A stretch of DNA of 27,345 nucleotides from CAZLMF01 sp964560565. GTDB taxonomy: Bacteria; Bacillota; Clostridia; Oscillospirales; Ruminococcaceae. The notes beneath the pieces are model-generated. The model was not told the DNA's origin and made no database searches. It saw nothing but the letters and a program-made list of their open reading frames with translations. Both the position numbers and the translations under genes were made by a program. The stretch lies in contig CAZLMF010000015.1 of NCBI GenBank assembly GCA_964560565.1, positions 1 through 27,345 on the forward strand, given 5' to 3'. Positions 1-7,966 of this stretch are shown here, in pieces (the first letter of the stretch is position 1; each line of letters starts with the position of its first letter).

Positions 1-1454
1 ATGCTTGCAGGCTTTTTATTGACAAGTATTTCAGCAGCGGTGTAGTGACCGCCCTTTACAACACGCCGTTCGCCGTTTACGGTAAAAGTAAGGCTTCTGC
101 CGGTGCGGCCCATTAGTTGGGTAGGTTTGTAGTTTGATAGGCTAAGCGCCTCTAAAACAGTGAGTGAGCGAGAGTTGAAAGCTCGTATGCTTTCGCCGTT
201 TATGCTGATTGTGGAGAAATCGTAGCTTTGCCCCATGGTGGCGGTGACAGCAATGCCGATAGGTGTAACAAATTCAGGCCCTGCCATTTCCGTGGAGGGC
301 AGCTCAATATTCTTGATAAAGCCCTTGTCGCCGACAGCAACTCTTGATGCGTCAATGTCAAGGTTTTGTGCCACAAGCTCGCATAGCTTTGGCACACGGC
401 TACCGCCACCTATAAGGAATACTGCGGCAGGTGCGCCCTTATTGACATCATAAACCGATTGGCAAATGGTTTGAGAAAGGGCTTCAATTTGAGTTGATAC
501 GGAGTCAAAAAGCTCCTGCCTTGAAACAGTGCGGGAGAAGCCTAAAATATCTTTATAGCTGATTTCATCGTCTAAGCATTGCTTCATCTGCTCGGCTGTA
601 TCAAAACTTACCAGAAACCTGCGCATGATTTCCTCGGTGATTTCATCCCCGGCGACAGTTGCCATTGCATATGCGACTATGCTGCCGTCTTGGGATATTG
701 CAATATCAGAAGTACCTGCGCCAATATCTATAAGAGCAATGTTAATAAGGCGAATTTCCTTTGGTATAATGACATTCATTGCCGCGATAGGCTCAAGGGT
801 AAGGCTTGTAACCTTTAGTTTATTTAGGTCCATAACAGCGTATAAACTCTCGACAACTGGGCCGGGTAAGAACGCCGCAATAAGCTCCACCTTAATGGTT
901 TTGCCCTTGTGACCGATTAGGGTGCTGATAGGGTAGTCGTCAAGCTTAAAGCTTACAACTGAATGACCAACACAGTAAAACTGCATGGTGGGGTCGTCGC
1001 TTTGAGCATCAAGCTCCTGTTGAGCTTTTTGAATGGTTTCAACCTCTATGGATTTCACGAAATCCTCGGTTATTATATCCCTGCCCTGAGCGTCATGCTC
1101 AAGGGTGATATGTTGAGTGCGTAAAGCTCGACCTGCGGCGGCAATGGAAACGCCAGTCAGCTTCATTTTTAGGCGCTTTTCAAGGGTCGACTTAACTATG
1201 CCAACTATTTTTGCAACCTGCTCAATATCCTCGATTTGCCCGTCAACCATGGCACGCTTTGGGTGCGCCACAACCTCATAGTCAAGGATTTTGAAGTCAT
1301 CGTCTCTCATTATCCCCACAACGCCAACAATGGTGCGTGTACCTATGTCAAGGGCGAAGATATGCTCACCCTGTGCCTTAGCACGGGGTGCTTGAGGTGT
1401 TTTACGGGGTCTTCCTACTGGGCGTTTTGAAGCACTAGGCTTTTTAGTTGCCAT
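1..1454 (-). CDS. FtsA/PilM-like actin-fold ATPase, 3' end cut off by the window
   Basis: The frame starts at ATG 1454 with an AAAGGAA-type ribosome site just upstream and stays open for 484 codons to base 1, so the C-terminus is missing. The fold is read from actin/Hsp70-type ATP motifs: ALDIGTRTIVGVVG near residues 29-42 (phosphate 1), IALIDIGAGTSDIAI in the middle (phosphate 2), and AAVFLIGGGSRVPK further on (adenosine motif). An SHS2-like stretch between the first two motifs fits FtsA subdomain 1C. FtsA-family proteins tether FtsZ to the membrane, and PilM relatives work in pilus assembly. Which role applies here cannot be decided, because the C-terminal part that would carry a membrane-targeting helix lies outside the window. 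The first 26 residues are basic and proline-rich and contain RPVGRPRK, which resembles an AT-hook. The gene is last in the visible part of the leftward fabD-aroE-aroK operon. ATPase fold is sure; exact function is not. Confidence 0.8.
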   Translation of the reverse strand, partial: MATKKPSASKRPVGRPRKTPQAPRAKAQGEHIFALDIGTRTIVGVVGIMRDDDFKILDYEVVAHPKRAMVDGQIEDIEQVAKIVGIVKSTLEKRLKMKLTGVSIAAAGRALRTQHITLEHDAQGRDIITEDFVKSIEVETIQKAQQELDAQSDDPTMQFYCVGHSVVSFKLDDYPISTLIGHKGKTIKVELIAAFLPGPVVESLYAVMDLNKLKVTSLTLEPIAAMNVIIPKEIRLINIALIDIGAGTSDIAISQDGSIVAYAMATVAGDEITEEIMRRFLVSFDTAEQMKQCLDDEISYKDILGFSRTVSRQELFDSVSTQIEALSQTICQSVYDVNKGAPAAVFLIGGGSRVPKLCELVAQNLDIDASRVAVGDKGFIKNIELPSTEMAGPEFVTPIGIAVTATMGQSYDFSTISINGESIRAFNSRSLTVLEALSLSNYKPTQLMGRTGRSLTFTVNGERRVVKGGHYTAAEILVNKKPAS

Positions 1455-1480
1455 TTTAAGCTATTCCTTTCGGGTCAAAT

Positions 1481-1981
1481 TCAATTACTATTTATATACG
1501 CTTTAATCCTGTGTGCAACTGCAAGAGGGTCATCGTTTGCGTTCACAGAATAATCGCAATTGCTCATGTAAGCAGGCTTTCGGTCTAAATATAGCTTTTG
1601 CAGCTGTGCCTTTGTATTTGCCTGCACTAAGGGGCGAGTGGTATCGCCTTTTATGCGGTTATAGCAGGTTTCAAAATCAACATTGAGGAAGATGGCAACC
1701 CCATTTTGCCTTGCTAGAGCGGCATTGCTAGGGTTTACCATTGCACCTCCCCCTGTTGCTATAACAGCGGATGAGCCTGCAAGTTTTTCTATATAAGCGC
1801 TTTCAAGGTCACGAAAGTGACTTTCACCCTTACTAGCGAAAATTTCAGGTATAGTCATGCCCTCACTCGAGACAATATAACAATCAAGGTCGATAAAGGG
1901 CATATCCAAAAGGGCGGCAGTATGCTTGCCGATTAGTGACTTGCCGCAGCCCATAAAGCCGCACAGGTAAATGCTTTTCAT
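1481..1981 (-). CDS. aroK: Shikimate kinase
   Basis: ATP-dependent phosphorylation of shikimate to shikimate 3-phosphate, the fifth step of the chorismate pathway, in the cytoplasm. The 166-residue product has the usual family length. It shows the Walker A loop GFMGCGKS at residues 8-15, the substrate/Mg motif DLD near 31-33, the FRDLE arginine near residue 57, the triple glycine ATGGGA near 76-81, and RPL in the LID near 117. It belongs to the P-loop NMP-kinase fold. The start ATG overlaps the aroE stop in an ATGA arrangement, so the two are almost certainly translationally coupled. The FtsA-like gene begins 26 bases after its stop. AroK and AroL are the same family, so the symbol is conventional. 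Confidence 0.95.
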   Translation of the reverse strand: MKSIYLCGFMGCGKSLIGKHTAALLDMPFIDLDCYIVSSEGMTIPEIFASKGESHFRDLESAYIEKLAGSSAVIATGGGAMVNPSNAALARQNGVAIFLNVDFETCYNRIKGDTTRPLVQANTKAQLQKLYLDRKPAYMSNCDYSVNANDDPLAVAHRIKAYINSN

Positions 1982-2832
1982 TTGAATATCCTTCCAAGCT
2001 GATTGCCCATATTATCTATTAATTCAGCAATATCCTTATCATTATAGCTTGAGTTGTCCCATATCTCATGAGCCGCTACCGCTTGGTACACAAGCATTGC
2101 CATTCCACCCTGCACCTTTGCACCCTGCTCCTTAGCGTGGCGCATCAGCATGGTTTCCATGGGGTTGTAGATGGCGTCGAAAAGAAAGCGGGTTTTCCCT
2201 GCGAGTTCTTTTGTTATGGGGGAAACATCCGCATTTGGGTACATTCCCACAGGTGTGGCATTTATAATGAGGTCAAACTCGTTATTTATATTTTCAAGCC
2301 CAGTGATTTCAACATTTACATCAGGACATATTTGCAAAATATAAGATTTTACTTTTTTAGCAGCCTGCAAATCCTCGTCAGTTTGACGCACAGCAATGGT
2401 AAGGTCTGCGCCGTTTAGAGCAGACTCAATTGCCATCATGCGCCCAACACCGCCACAGCCTAAAATGAGGGTTTTGCCGCTAAGGTTTGCACCCATTGCT
2501 GAAATCGAGCGTGTAAAGCCGATTACATCGGTGTTGTAGCCTATGGCAAGCTCACCGTTTTTGACGCAGTTTACGGCGCCGTAGCGTTTTGCGCTTTCAT
2601 CAAGCCCATCTAGAAAAGGGATAATTGCAATTTTATGCGGTATTGTAACATTGTAGCCTGAAAGCTTACGCAAGGAGCGGTACTCCTGTGAGAGTCTTTC
2701 CGGCGCAAGCTCAAGCGTAGTGTAACTAGCACTTTTGCCTGCAAGCTTAAACAGGGCATCATGAATTTGAGGAGACATGGTATGCCCTAAGGGGAACCCA
2801 ATTAGGGCAAAGCTGTTATTACTATTGCTCAT
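1978..2832 (-). CDS. aroE: Shikimate dehydrogenase (NADP+)
   Basis: Reversible NADPH-dependent reduction of 3-dehydroshikimate to shikimate, directly before the AroK step. The 284-residue length is typical. Substrate-site motifs are GHTMSPQIHD (residues 16-25, Ser20), GYNVTIPHK with the catalytic Lys67, and GYNTD with Asp102. A Rossmann motif GCGGVGR near 126-132 replaces the common GAGGA form. NATPVGM and a QGG..M..YQA segment near the C-terminus complete the family signature. The stop overlaps aroK by four bases, and fabD ends 18 bases upstream of the start, so all lie in one leftward operon. Nothing suggests a quinate-specific paralogue, but residue-level substrate choice cannot be settled by eye. 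Confidence 0.95.
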   Translation of the reverse strand: MSNSNNSFALIGFPLGHTMSPQIHDALFKLAGKSASYTTLELAPERLSQEYRSLRKLSGYNVTIPHKIAIIPFLDGLDESAKRYGAVNCVKNGELAIGYNTDVIGFTRSISAMGANLSGKTLILGCGGVGRMMAIESALNGADLTIAVRQTDEDLQAAKKVKSYILQICPDVNVEITGLENINNEFDLIINATPVGMYPNADVSPITKELAGKTRFLFDAIYNPMETMLMRHAKEQGAKVQGGMAMLVYQAVAAHEIWDNSSYNDKDIAELIDNMGNQLGRIFK

Positions 2833-2850
2833 AATTCACACCTTAACAAT

Positions 2851-3795
2851 TTAATGCTTTTCACTTGAAAGTCCTAGGCTATACAGTGCTCGTTTAAGTG
2901 TTTTCTCGTTTTCTATATTTACGGCGATAATATCGTCCTTAATGGTCTTTCTTACAAGCCCTGTCAGGGTTTTATTCGGACCTAGCTCCACAAACTTATT
3001 AAATCCATCCCGCTTAAGAGCCTGTAGCTCGTCCACAAAGCGGACAGGGGAAATAAGGTGGTCAGAGAGGTAGGTTGGCATATCGGAAAAGTCCGATAGC
3101 TTGTCCCCTGTGAGGTTGGAGTAATATGCAATGCGTGGGGAATTAAACTTAAATGGTGCAAGAGCAACCTTAAAGTCAGTTGCCGCATCCTTCATAAGGT
3201 CGGAGTGGAAACCTGCATTAACTGCAAGCTTAATAGTTTTCGCACCCTTTTCGTTTAGCTTGAAAATTGCTTCGGCAACAGCGGGGGTTTCCCCTGCAAT
3301 TACAGTTTGTGAGGGGGTGTTGAAGTTTACAGGGGCGACATAGCCGTTCACACTACAGCAAATATCGGAAATTTCATTGCAATCAATGCCAAGAACTGCA
3401 CACATTGCACCCGGAAAATTTTGGGCGGTATTCTGCATAAGCTCGCTTCGTATTTTAAGCATCTTGAAGCAGTCCTCAAGCCCCACCATGCCCGATGCGA
3501 CCATTGCGCTGTATTCCCCAAGGGAATGACCTACAACCGCACTATACTCAATGCCAAACTTCACTGCGCACTCATAAGCGACCATTGAAGTGGCAAAAAT
3601 ACACGGCTGCGAGGTGCTGGTCTTTGCAAGGTCAGAATCGCTGCCCTCAAAGCACATTTTTGCTATATCAAAGCCTAAAATGTCACTGCCGCACTCATAT
3701 ATATGACGGGTTTCGGGATGTAAGGTGGCAAGTTCTTTACCCATTTCGGGATATTGTGAACCTTGTCCGGTAAACAAGAAAACTGTAGTTTTCAT
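2851..3795 (-). CDS. fabD: Malonyl-CoA:ACP transacylase
   Basis: Transfers the malonyl group from CoA to the ACP phosphopantetheine arm, supplying the two-carbon donor for FabH and FabF. From ATG 3795 the protein is 314 residues, the normal length. It has FTGQGSQ at residues 8-14, the nucleophile elbow GHSLGEYSA with Ser91, and the catalytic histidine in NAGFHSDLM. A longer frame opens at ATG 3807, but GGAGG lies at 3805-3801, inside that extension and five bases before ATG 3795, and family members begin close to MKTTVFLF. The gene is divergent from the fabH operon and heads the leftward aroE-aroK operon. In many Firmicutes it sits between fabK and fabG instead. Confidence 0.95.
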   Translation of the reverse strand: MKTTVFLFTGQGSQYPEMGKELATLHPETRHIYECGSDILGFDIAKMCFEGSDSDLAKTSTSQPCIFATSMVAYECAVKFGIEYSAVVGHSLGEYSAMVASGMVGLEDCFKMLKIRSELMQNTAQNFPGAMCAVLGIDCNEISDICCSVNGYVAPVNFNTPSQTVIAGETPAVAEAIFKLNEKGAKTIKLAVNAGFHSDLMKDAATDFKVALAPFKFNSPRIAYYSNLTGDKLSDFSDMPTYLSDHLISPVRFVDELQALKRDGFNKFVELGPNKTLTGLVRKTIKDDIIAVNIENEKTLKRALYSLGLSSEKH

Positions 3796-3807
3796 TCTTT
3801 CCTCCAT

Positions 3808-3993
3808 AACATTATTATAATAGTTGCTATTTATTTAATTGACACTTGATGCGTAAACGGATAATTTTAGAAATTTAAGTTGACAACAGTGCTGTAAATG
3901 CATTAAAATATATCATAAGTCCTAAATAAGCTTATAATGAATATAACATAAAAATAAACAAGAAACAAGTATTATATTTGGAGGTACAGAGCA
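3808..3993. promoter_or_regulatory. Divergent control region between fabD and fabH
   Basis: This AT-rich gap of 186 bases must hold promoters for both arms of the fatty-acid locus. Rightward candidates are listed separately. Leftward, a TATAAT lies at 3819-3814 at a usable distance from the fabD ribosome site, but no good -35 partner was found. A 10-bp perfect palindrome, ATAAGCTTAT, sits at 3926-3935, just inside the likely fabH transcript, and an interrupted ACAG-TG-CTGT repeat lies in the rightward promoter spacer. No FapR-type or FabT-type operator was recognised. Confidence 0.6.
3880..3909 (+). promoter_or_regulatory. Predicted sigma-A promoter for the fabH operon
   Basis: A consensus -35 TTGACA at 3880-3885 is followed after 18 bases by TAAAAT at 3904-3909, giving a likely start near 3916 and a leader of about 78 nt before the TTG of fabH. 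A second candidate upstream, TTGACA 3839-3844 with TAATTT 3862-3867 and a 17-base spacer, could act in tandem. Both calls are by eye. Confidence 0.6.
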
Positions 3994-4986
3994 TTGACAG
4001 GAATTAATATTCTAGGTACTGGAATGTATCTGCCGCCGCTAGTTGCGACAAACAAGGATTTCGAGAAGCTGGTTGAAACCTCGGACGAATGGATTACCAC
4101 AAGAACAGGCATTAAGCAAAGGCATCTATCTGACGGCATACCGACTTGGCTTATGGGAGCAAGGGCGGCTTCAGACGCTGTGGAAAACGCCGGAATTTCC
4201 GCATCTGACATTGACATGATAATTACCACCAGTGTAACATCGGATTTTTTTACTCCGTCGATATCATGTTTAATTCAGGGCAATATTGGAGCGGTCAATG
4301 CATCCTGCATGGATTTGAACGCTGCTTGTGCGGGATTTGTTTATGCTCTTGACACTGCTGTGCATTTTTTAATGGCGGATAGTGTAAAAAGGGTTTTAAT
4401 TGTGAGCACTGAAATGCTTTCTAAAATGGTCGATTATACAGACCGCTCCACCTGTGTGCTTTTTGGCGATGGTGCGGCGGCTTGTGTTGTTTCTAAGGGC
4501 GAGGGAATTTATGCAGGATATTTAGCTGCAAGGGGCGCAGATGCAGGTAAGATTTTTGCAAGGTCTACACCTAAAAGCAATCCCTTTGCCTCACATGAAG
4601 ATTCACGTCAATATGACAATTTCGCTGAATACGCTGAGGGTCTTATGTATATGGACGGTAAGGAAGTATATAAGTTTGCAACAAAGGCAATGCCTGAGGC
4701 TGTCCGTGAGGCGTGCAGGCGTGCAGGGATTGAGCCTTCAGAGATTGATATTATAGTGCCGCACCAAGCCAATATAAGGATAGTAGAAACTGCGGCGTCT
4801 AATTTATCCATGCCTATCGAAAAATTCTATATCAACGTACAGGATTACGGCAACACCTCAAGTGCAAGCATACCGATTTGCTTAAATGAGCTAAATCGTG
4901 CGAATAAGCTTAAATCAGGTATGAAAATATGCTTGGTTGGTTTTGGCGGTGGACTGGTGTACGCTGCCTGTGTAATAGAAATATAA
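3994..4986 (+). CDS. fabH: 3-oxoacyl-ACP synthase III
   Basis: Condenses an acyl-CoA primer with malonyl-ACP to start fatty-acid synthesis. The 330-residue protein shows the thiolase-fold triad: Cys112 in DLNAACAGFVYAL, His257 in VPHQANIRI and Asn287 in YGNTSSASIP, plus the C-terminal GFGGGL. Translation starts at TTG 3994, with GGAGG at 3980-3984 and a nine-base gap; no ATG exists upstream of the conserved N-terminus GINILGTGMYLP. It is the first gene of the rightward operon. Whether the primer is acetyl-CoA (straight chains) or branched acyl-CoA cannot be told from sequence alone. Confidence 0.96.
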   Translation: MTGINILGTGMYLPPLVATNKDFEKLVETSDEWITTRTGIKQRHLSDGIPTWLMGARAASDAVENAGISASDIDMIITTSVTSDFFTPSISCLIQGNIGAVNASCMDLNAACAGFVYALDTAVHFLMADSVKRVLIVSTEMLSKMVDYTDRSTCVLFGDGAAACVVSKGEGIYAGYLAARGADAGKIFARSTPKSNPFASHEDSRQYDNFAEYAEGLMYMDGKEVYKFATKAMPEAVREACRRAGIEPSEIDIIVPHQANIRIVETAASNLSMPIEKFYINVQDYGNTSSASIPICLNELNRANKLKSGMKICLVGFGGGLVYAACVIEI

Positions 4987-5026
4987 AATACAGATATACG
5001 ATATAAAAGAGAAGGGTGGTTTACTT

Positions 5027-5953
5027 TTGAAAACTAAGATTACTGAAATACTTGGTATTCGCTATCCTATCATTCAAGGAGGAATGGCTTGGGTTGCTGA
5101 AGCAAAGCTTGCGGCGGCAGTTTCAAACGGAGGAGGCTGCGGACTTATTGCAGGGGGCAGTGCGCCTGCTGACTATATTAGAAATGAGATACGCAAGGCA
5201 AGGGAACTTACTGATAAGCCGTTTGGCCTTAATATTATGCTTATGAGCCCCCATGCGGCTGACCTAGCGCAGCTTGTCATTGACGAGGGAGTAAAAATTG
5301 TAACCACCGGCGCTGGAAATCCTGGAAAGTATATTTCTGCATGGAAAGAAGCAGGAATAAAGATTATTCCCGTTATTCCGTCGGCGGCACTTGCAAAGCG
5401 CATGGAGCGTGCGGGAGCAGATGCAGTCGTTGCGGAGGGCATGGAGGCAGGTGGGCATATAGGGCAGATCACCACCATGAGCCTTATCCCTGCTGTTGTT
5501 GATGCGGTGAACATTCCTGTTATCGCAGCAGGCGGCATAGGAGATGAGCGTGGCGTTTGTGCAGCATTTGCGCTGGGAGCGCAGGGTGTACAGGTGGGAA
5601 CACGCTTCTTGGTTGCAAATGAGTGCGTAATCCATGAGAACTACCGCAATATGGTGCTTGGCGCAAAGGAAAGCGACACTGTTGTCACAGGTGCGGTAGC
5701 GGTGAGAACACTAAAAAATAAGCTTACACGCAAGATTTCATCCTTTGAGGGGACTAATGAGGAATTTGAGGAGATGACAGTTGGCTCACTTCGCAAGGCG
5801 GTAATTGACGGTGATTTGGAAGAAGGCTCATTTATGTGCGGACAAATTGCTGGTATAATCAATAAAGCACAGCCTGCGGCTGGAATTATCGAGGAGATGT
5901 TTGGCGGCCTTGCAAGGGTATATCAAGAAATTGGAGGACTTATAAATGGCTAA
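5027..5953 (+). CDS. fabK: Enoyl-ACP reductase II, FMN-dependent
   Basis: Final reductive step of the elongation cycle, NAD(P)H-dependent reduction of trans-2-enoyl-ACP, by a flavoprotein unrelated to FabI. The 308-residue TIM-barrel has IIQGGMAWVAE (15-25), GGGCGLIAGG (35-44), the family histidine His144 in EAGGHIG, and the FMN phosphate-binding run AAGGIGDERG followed by GAQGVQVGTRF. The spacing of His144 matches streptococcal FabK. It also resembles nitronate monooxygenases of the same superfamily, but its place between fabH and fabG makes FabK the clear reading. The start is TTG 5027 after a GAAGGGTGG ribosome site. The stop overlaps fabG by eight bases. Confidence 0.94.
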   Translation: MKTKITEILGIRYPIIQGGMAWVAEAKLAAAVSNGGGCGLIAGGSAPADYIRNEIRKARELTDKPFGLNIMLMSPHAADLAQLVIDEGVKIVTTGAGNPGKYISAWKEAGIKIIPVIPSAALAKRMERAGADAVVAEGMEAGGHIGQITTMSLIPAVVDAVNIPVIAAGGIGDERGVCAAFALGAQGVQVGTRFLVANECVIHENYRNMVLGAKESDTVVTGAVAVRTLKNKLTRKISSFEGTNEEFEEMTVGSLRKAVIDGDLEEGSFMCGQIAGIINKAQPAAGIIEEMFGGLARVYQEIGGLING

Positions 5954-6689
5954 AACTGCACTTATTACAGGGGCAACACAGGGCATAGGCGCATGTATAG
6001 CGAAAAGGCTTGCTTCAGACGGGTTTAATGTGGCTATAAATTGCCGTTCGGCAGATACACTCGAGACTGGAGGCAAGGAAGTTCTTGAGGCTTGCAGAGC
6101 TTATGGTGTAGAGGCAGAGAGCTTTATAGCGGATGTTTCTGACTATGCGCAGTGTGAAAGTATGGTAAATGACATTAAAGAACGTTTTGGCACTATCGAT
6201 GTGCTTATAAACAATGCGGGGATTACCCGTGACGGACTGCTTGCACGCATGAGCGAGGAGCAGTATGACAGCGTTATTATGGTAAACCAAAAAAGCGTGT
6301 TTAACATGATGAAGTTTGTGGGAAATGTAATGATTAAGCAGCGCGGCGGCAGGATTGTTAATATGTCGAGCGTGTCGGGTATATACGGCAATGCAGGCCA
6401 GTTTAACTATTCCGCTTCAAAGGCGGCTATAATCGGGATGACAAAGACAGCAGCTAAGGAGCTTGGCGCAAGGGGAATTACAGTAAACGCAATCGCTCCC
6501 GGTTTTATTGAATCGCCTATGACAGATGAGCTTACAGACAAGGTAAAGGAATCAATTTTAAGCTTCGTTCCCCTAAAAAGGTACGGAAAGCCCGAGGATG
6601 TGGCAGCTATGGCTTCATTTTTGGCAAGTGAGGATGCGTCATATGTTTCAGGACAGATTATCGCCGTAAGCGGCGGAATGTCAATGTAA
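5946..6689 (+). CDS. fabG: 3-oxoacyl-ACP reductase
   Basis: NADPH-dependent reduction of 3-ketoacyl-ACP to 3-hydroxyacyl-ACP. A classical short-chain dehydrogenase of 247 residues, with cofactor loop TGATQGIG (8-15), NNAG (89-92) and the tetrad Asn114, Ser142, Tyr155 and Lys159 in the YSASK motif. The C-terminal GQIIAVSGGMSM is typical of FabG, where DGG is more common than SGG. ATG 5946 lies inside the fabK end, and the fabK coding sequence supplies the GGAGG ribosome site, so the two genes are coupled. SDR enzymes are hard to assign alone, but the operon fixes the role. Confidence 0.95.
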   Translation: MAKTALITGATQGIGACIAKRLASDGFNVAINCRSADTLETGGKEVLEACRAYGVEAESFIADVSDYAQCESMVNDIKERFGTIDVLINNAGITRDGLLARMSEEQYDSVIMVNQKSVFNMMKFVGNVMIKQRGGRIVNMSSVSGIYGNAGQFNYSASKAAIIGMTKTAAKELGARGITVNAIAPGFIESPMTDELTDKVKESILSFVPLKRYGKPEDVAAMASFLASEDASYVSGQIIAVSGGMSM

Positions 6690-6722
6690 TGGGCGCAACG
6701 ATATAAAAGCTTGGAGGATAAA

Positions 6723-7955
6723 ATGAAACGAGTAGTTATTACAGGAGCAGGAGCAGTTACACCGATTGGGAACAATATAAAGACCATGTGGGACAGCGTT
6801 ATAAAGGGCAAGCATGGTTTTTCGCTGCTTAATTGGTTTGCAGGGCAAAACGACGAGGAGTATGTTGCGGCATCGGTTAAAGACCTTGATATAAGTGAGT
6901 ATTTCGATAAAAAGGAAGCGCGCCGCATGGATCCTGTGGAGCGGTTTGCGATAATAGCTGCCCTTGATGCACTAAAAGACGCAGGCTCAAACCTTGATGA
7001 CCTTGATCCCTTTAGAGTAGGTGTTCTTGTGGGAAGCGGTCAGGGCGGCACTACCACCCACGATAATGAATTTACAAATTACCTGCAAAAGGGTAACAAT
7101 AGAGTGTCGGTATTTTGCATACCAATGATGATTTCAAATATGGCGTCTGGTATGGTTGCAATGAAAACCGGCTTCAAGGGTAGCAACTACTGCACTGTGA
7201 GCGCTTGCGCAAGCGGCACTCATGCAATAGGCGAAGCATTTCGCATGATTAAGCACGGTTACTTAGACGCTTGCCTTGCAGGCGGTGCGGAGGCATCAAA
7301 TACAGGCTTTAGCTTTGCAGGGTTTAATAACATGAAAGCCCTCAACCGCACAACTGATCTTGATAGGGCGTCAATCCCCTTTGATGCGCAGCGAGCAGGA
7401 TTTGTAATGGGCGAGGGCGCAGGTATATTGGTGCTTGAGGAACTTGAGCATGCAAAGGCAAGAGGTGCTAGAATATATGCAGAGATTACAGGCTATGGCG
7501 CTACCTGCGACGCGTATCATATCACAAGCCCGTCGCCTGACGGTATTGCGGCGGCAAAGGCAATGAGCCTTGCAATTGAGGAGGGTGGACTAAAGCCCGA
7601 TGATATTGATTATGTCAATGCTCACGGGACATCAACACCCCTTAATGACAAGTACGAAACAGGAGCAATAAAGATTGCCTTTGGTGAGTATGCAAACAAG
7701 CTTGCGATTAACTCTACAAAATCCTTGACAGGGCATTTGCTCGGTGCGGCAGGCGGAGTTGAGGCAATAGTGACAGCTTTATCGATTTACAACGAGGTTA
7801 TCCACGCAACAGCAGGCTATAAAGTTAAGGATCCCGAATGCGACCTTGACTATGTGGTTGAGGGCAACCGTAAGCAGGTAGTCAGAGCTGCCATATCCAA
7901 TTCATTGGGTTTTGGCGGACATAATGCTACTATATGCTTTAAAAAATACGAGTAG
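6723..7955 (+). CDS. fabF: 3-oxoacyl-ACP synthase II
   Basis: Elongating condensing enzyme: joins acyl-ACP with malonyl-ACP and releases CO2. The 410-residue product carries the Cys-His-His set: Cys162 in SACASGTHAIGEA, a histidine in VNAHGTSTPLND and one in TGHLLGAAGGVEA, followed by the glycine-rich SLGFGGHNA near the end. The frame is open from TTG 6711, but that codon overlaps the ribosome site GGAGG at 6713-6717. ATG 6723, five bases after it, gives the family N-terminus MKRVVITG. The Cys-His-His pattern separates it from FabH (Cys-His-Asn). No fabB-type second copy is in the window. Confidence 0.96.
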   Translation: MKRVVITGAGAVTPIGNNIKTMWDSVIKGKHGFSLLNWFAGQNDEEYVAASVKDLDISEYFDKKEARRMDPVERFAIIAALDALKDAGSNLDDLDPFRVGVLVGSGQGGTTTHDNEFTNYLQKGNNRVSVFCIPMMISNMASGMVAMKTGFKGSNYCTVSACASGTHAIGEAFRMIKHGYLDACLAGGAEASNTGFSFAGFNNMKALNRTTDLDRASIPFDAQRAGFVMGEGAGILVLEELEHAKARGARIYAEITGYGATCDAYHITSPSPDGIAAAKAMSLAIEEGGLKPDDIDYVNAHGTSTPLNDKYETGAIKIAFGEYANKLAINSTKSLTGHLLGAAGGVEAIVTALSIYNEVIHATAGYKVKDPECDLDYVVEGNRKQVVRAAISNSLGFGGHNATICFKKYE

Positions 7956-7966
7956 GAGAGCGATAA

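Noticed and set aside
235..1430. Several plus-strand reading frames of 64-95 codons in the first 1.5 kb
   Set aside because: They lie antisense to the long FtsA-like reading frame, which has clear ATP motifs; the plus-strand products match no family and lack ribosome sites.
3839..3993. FapR or FabT operator in the fab promoter region
   Set aside because: No match to the known palindromes could be made by eye; only unassigned short palindromes are reported.
6711..6722. Four-codon N-terminal extension of FabF
   Set aside because: The upstream TTG overlaps the ribosome site GGAGG that serves ATG 6723.
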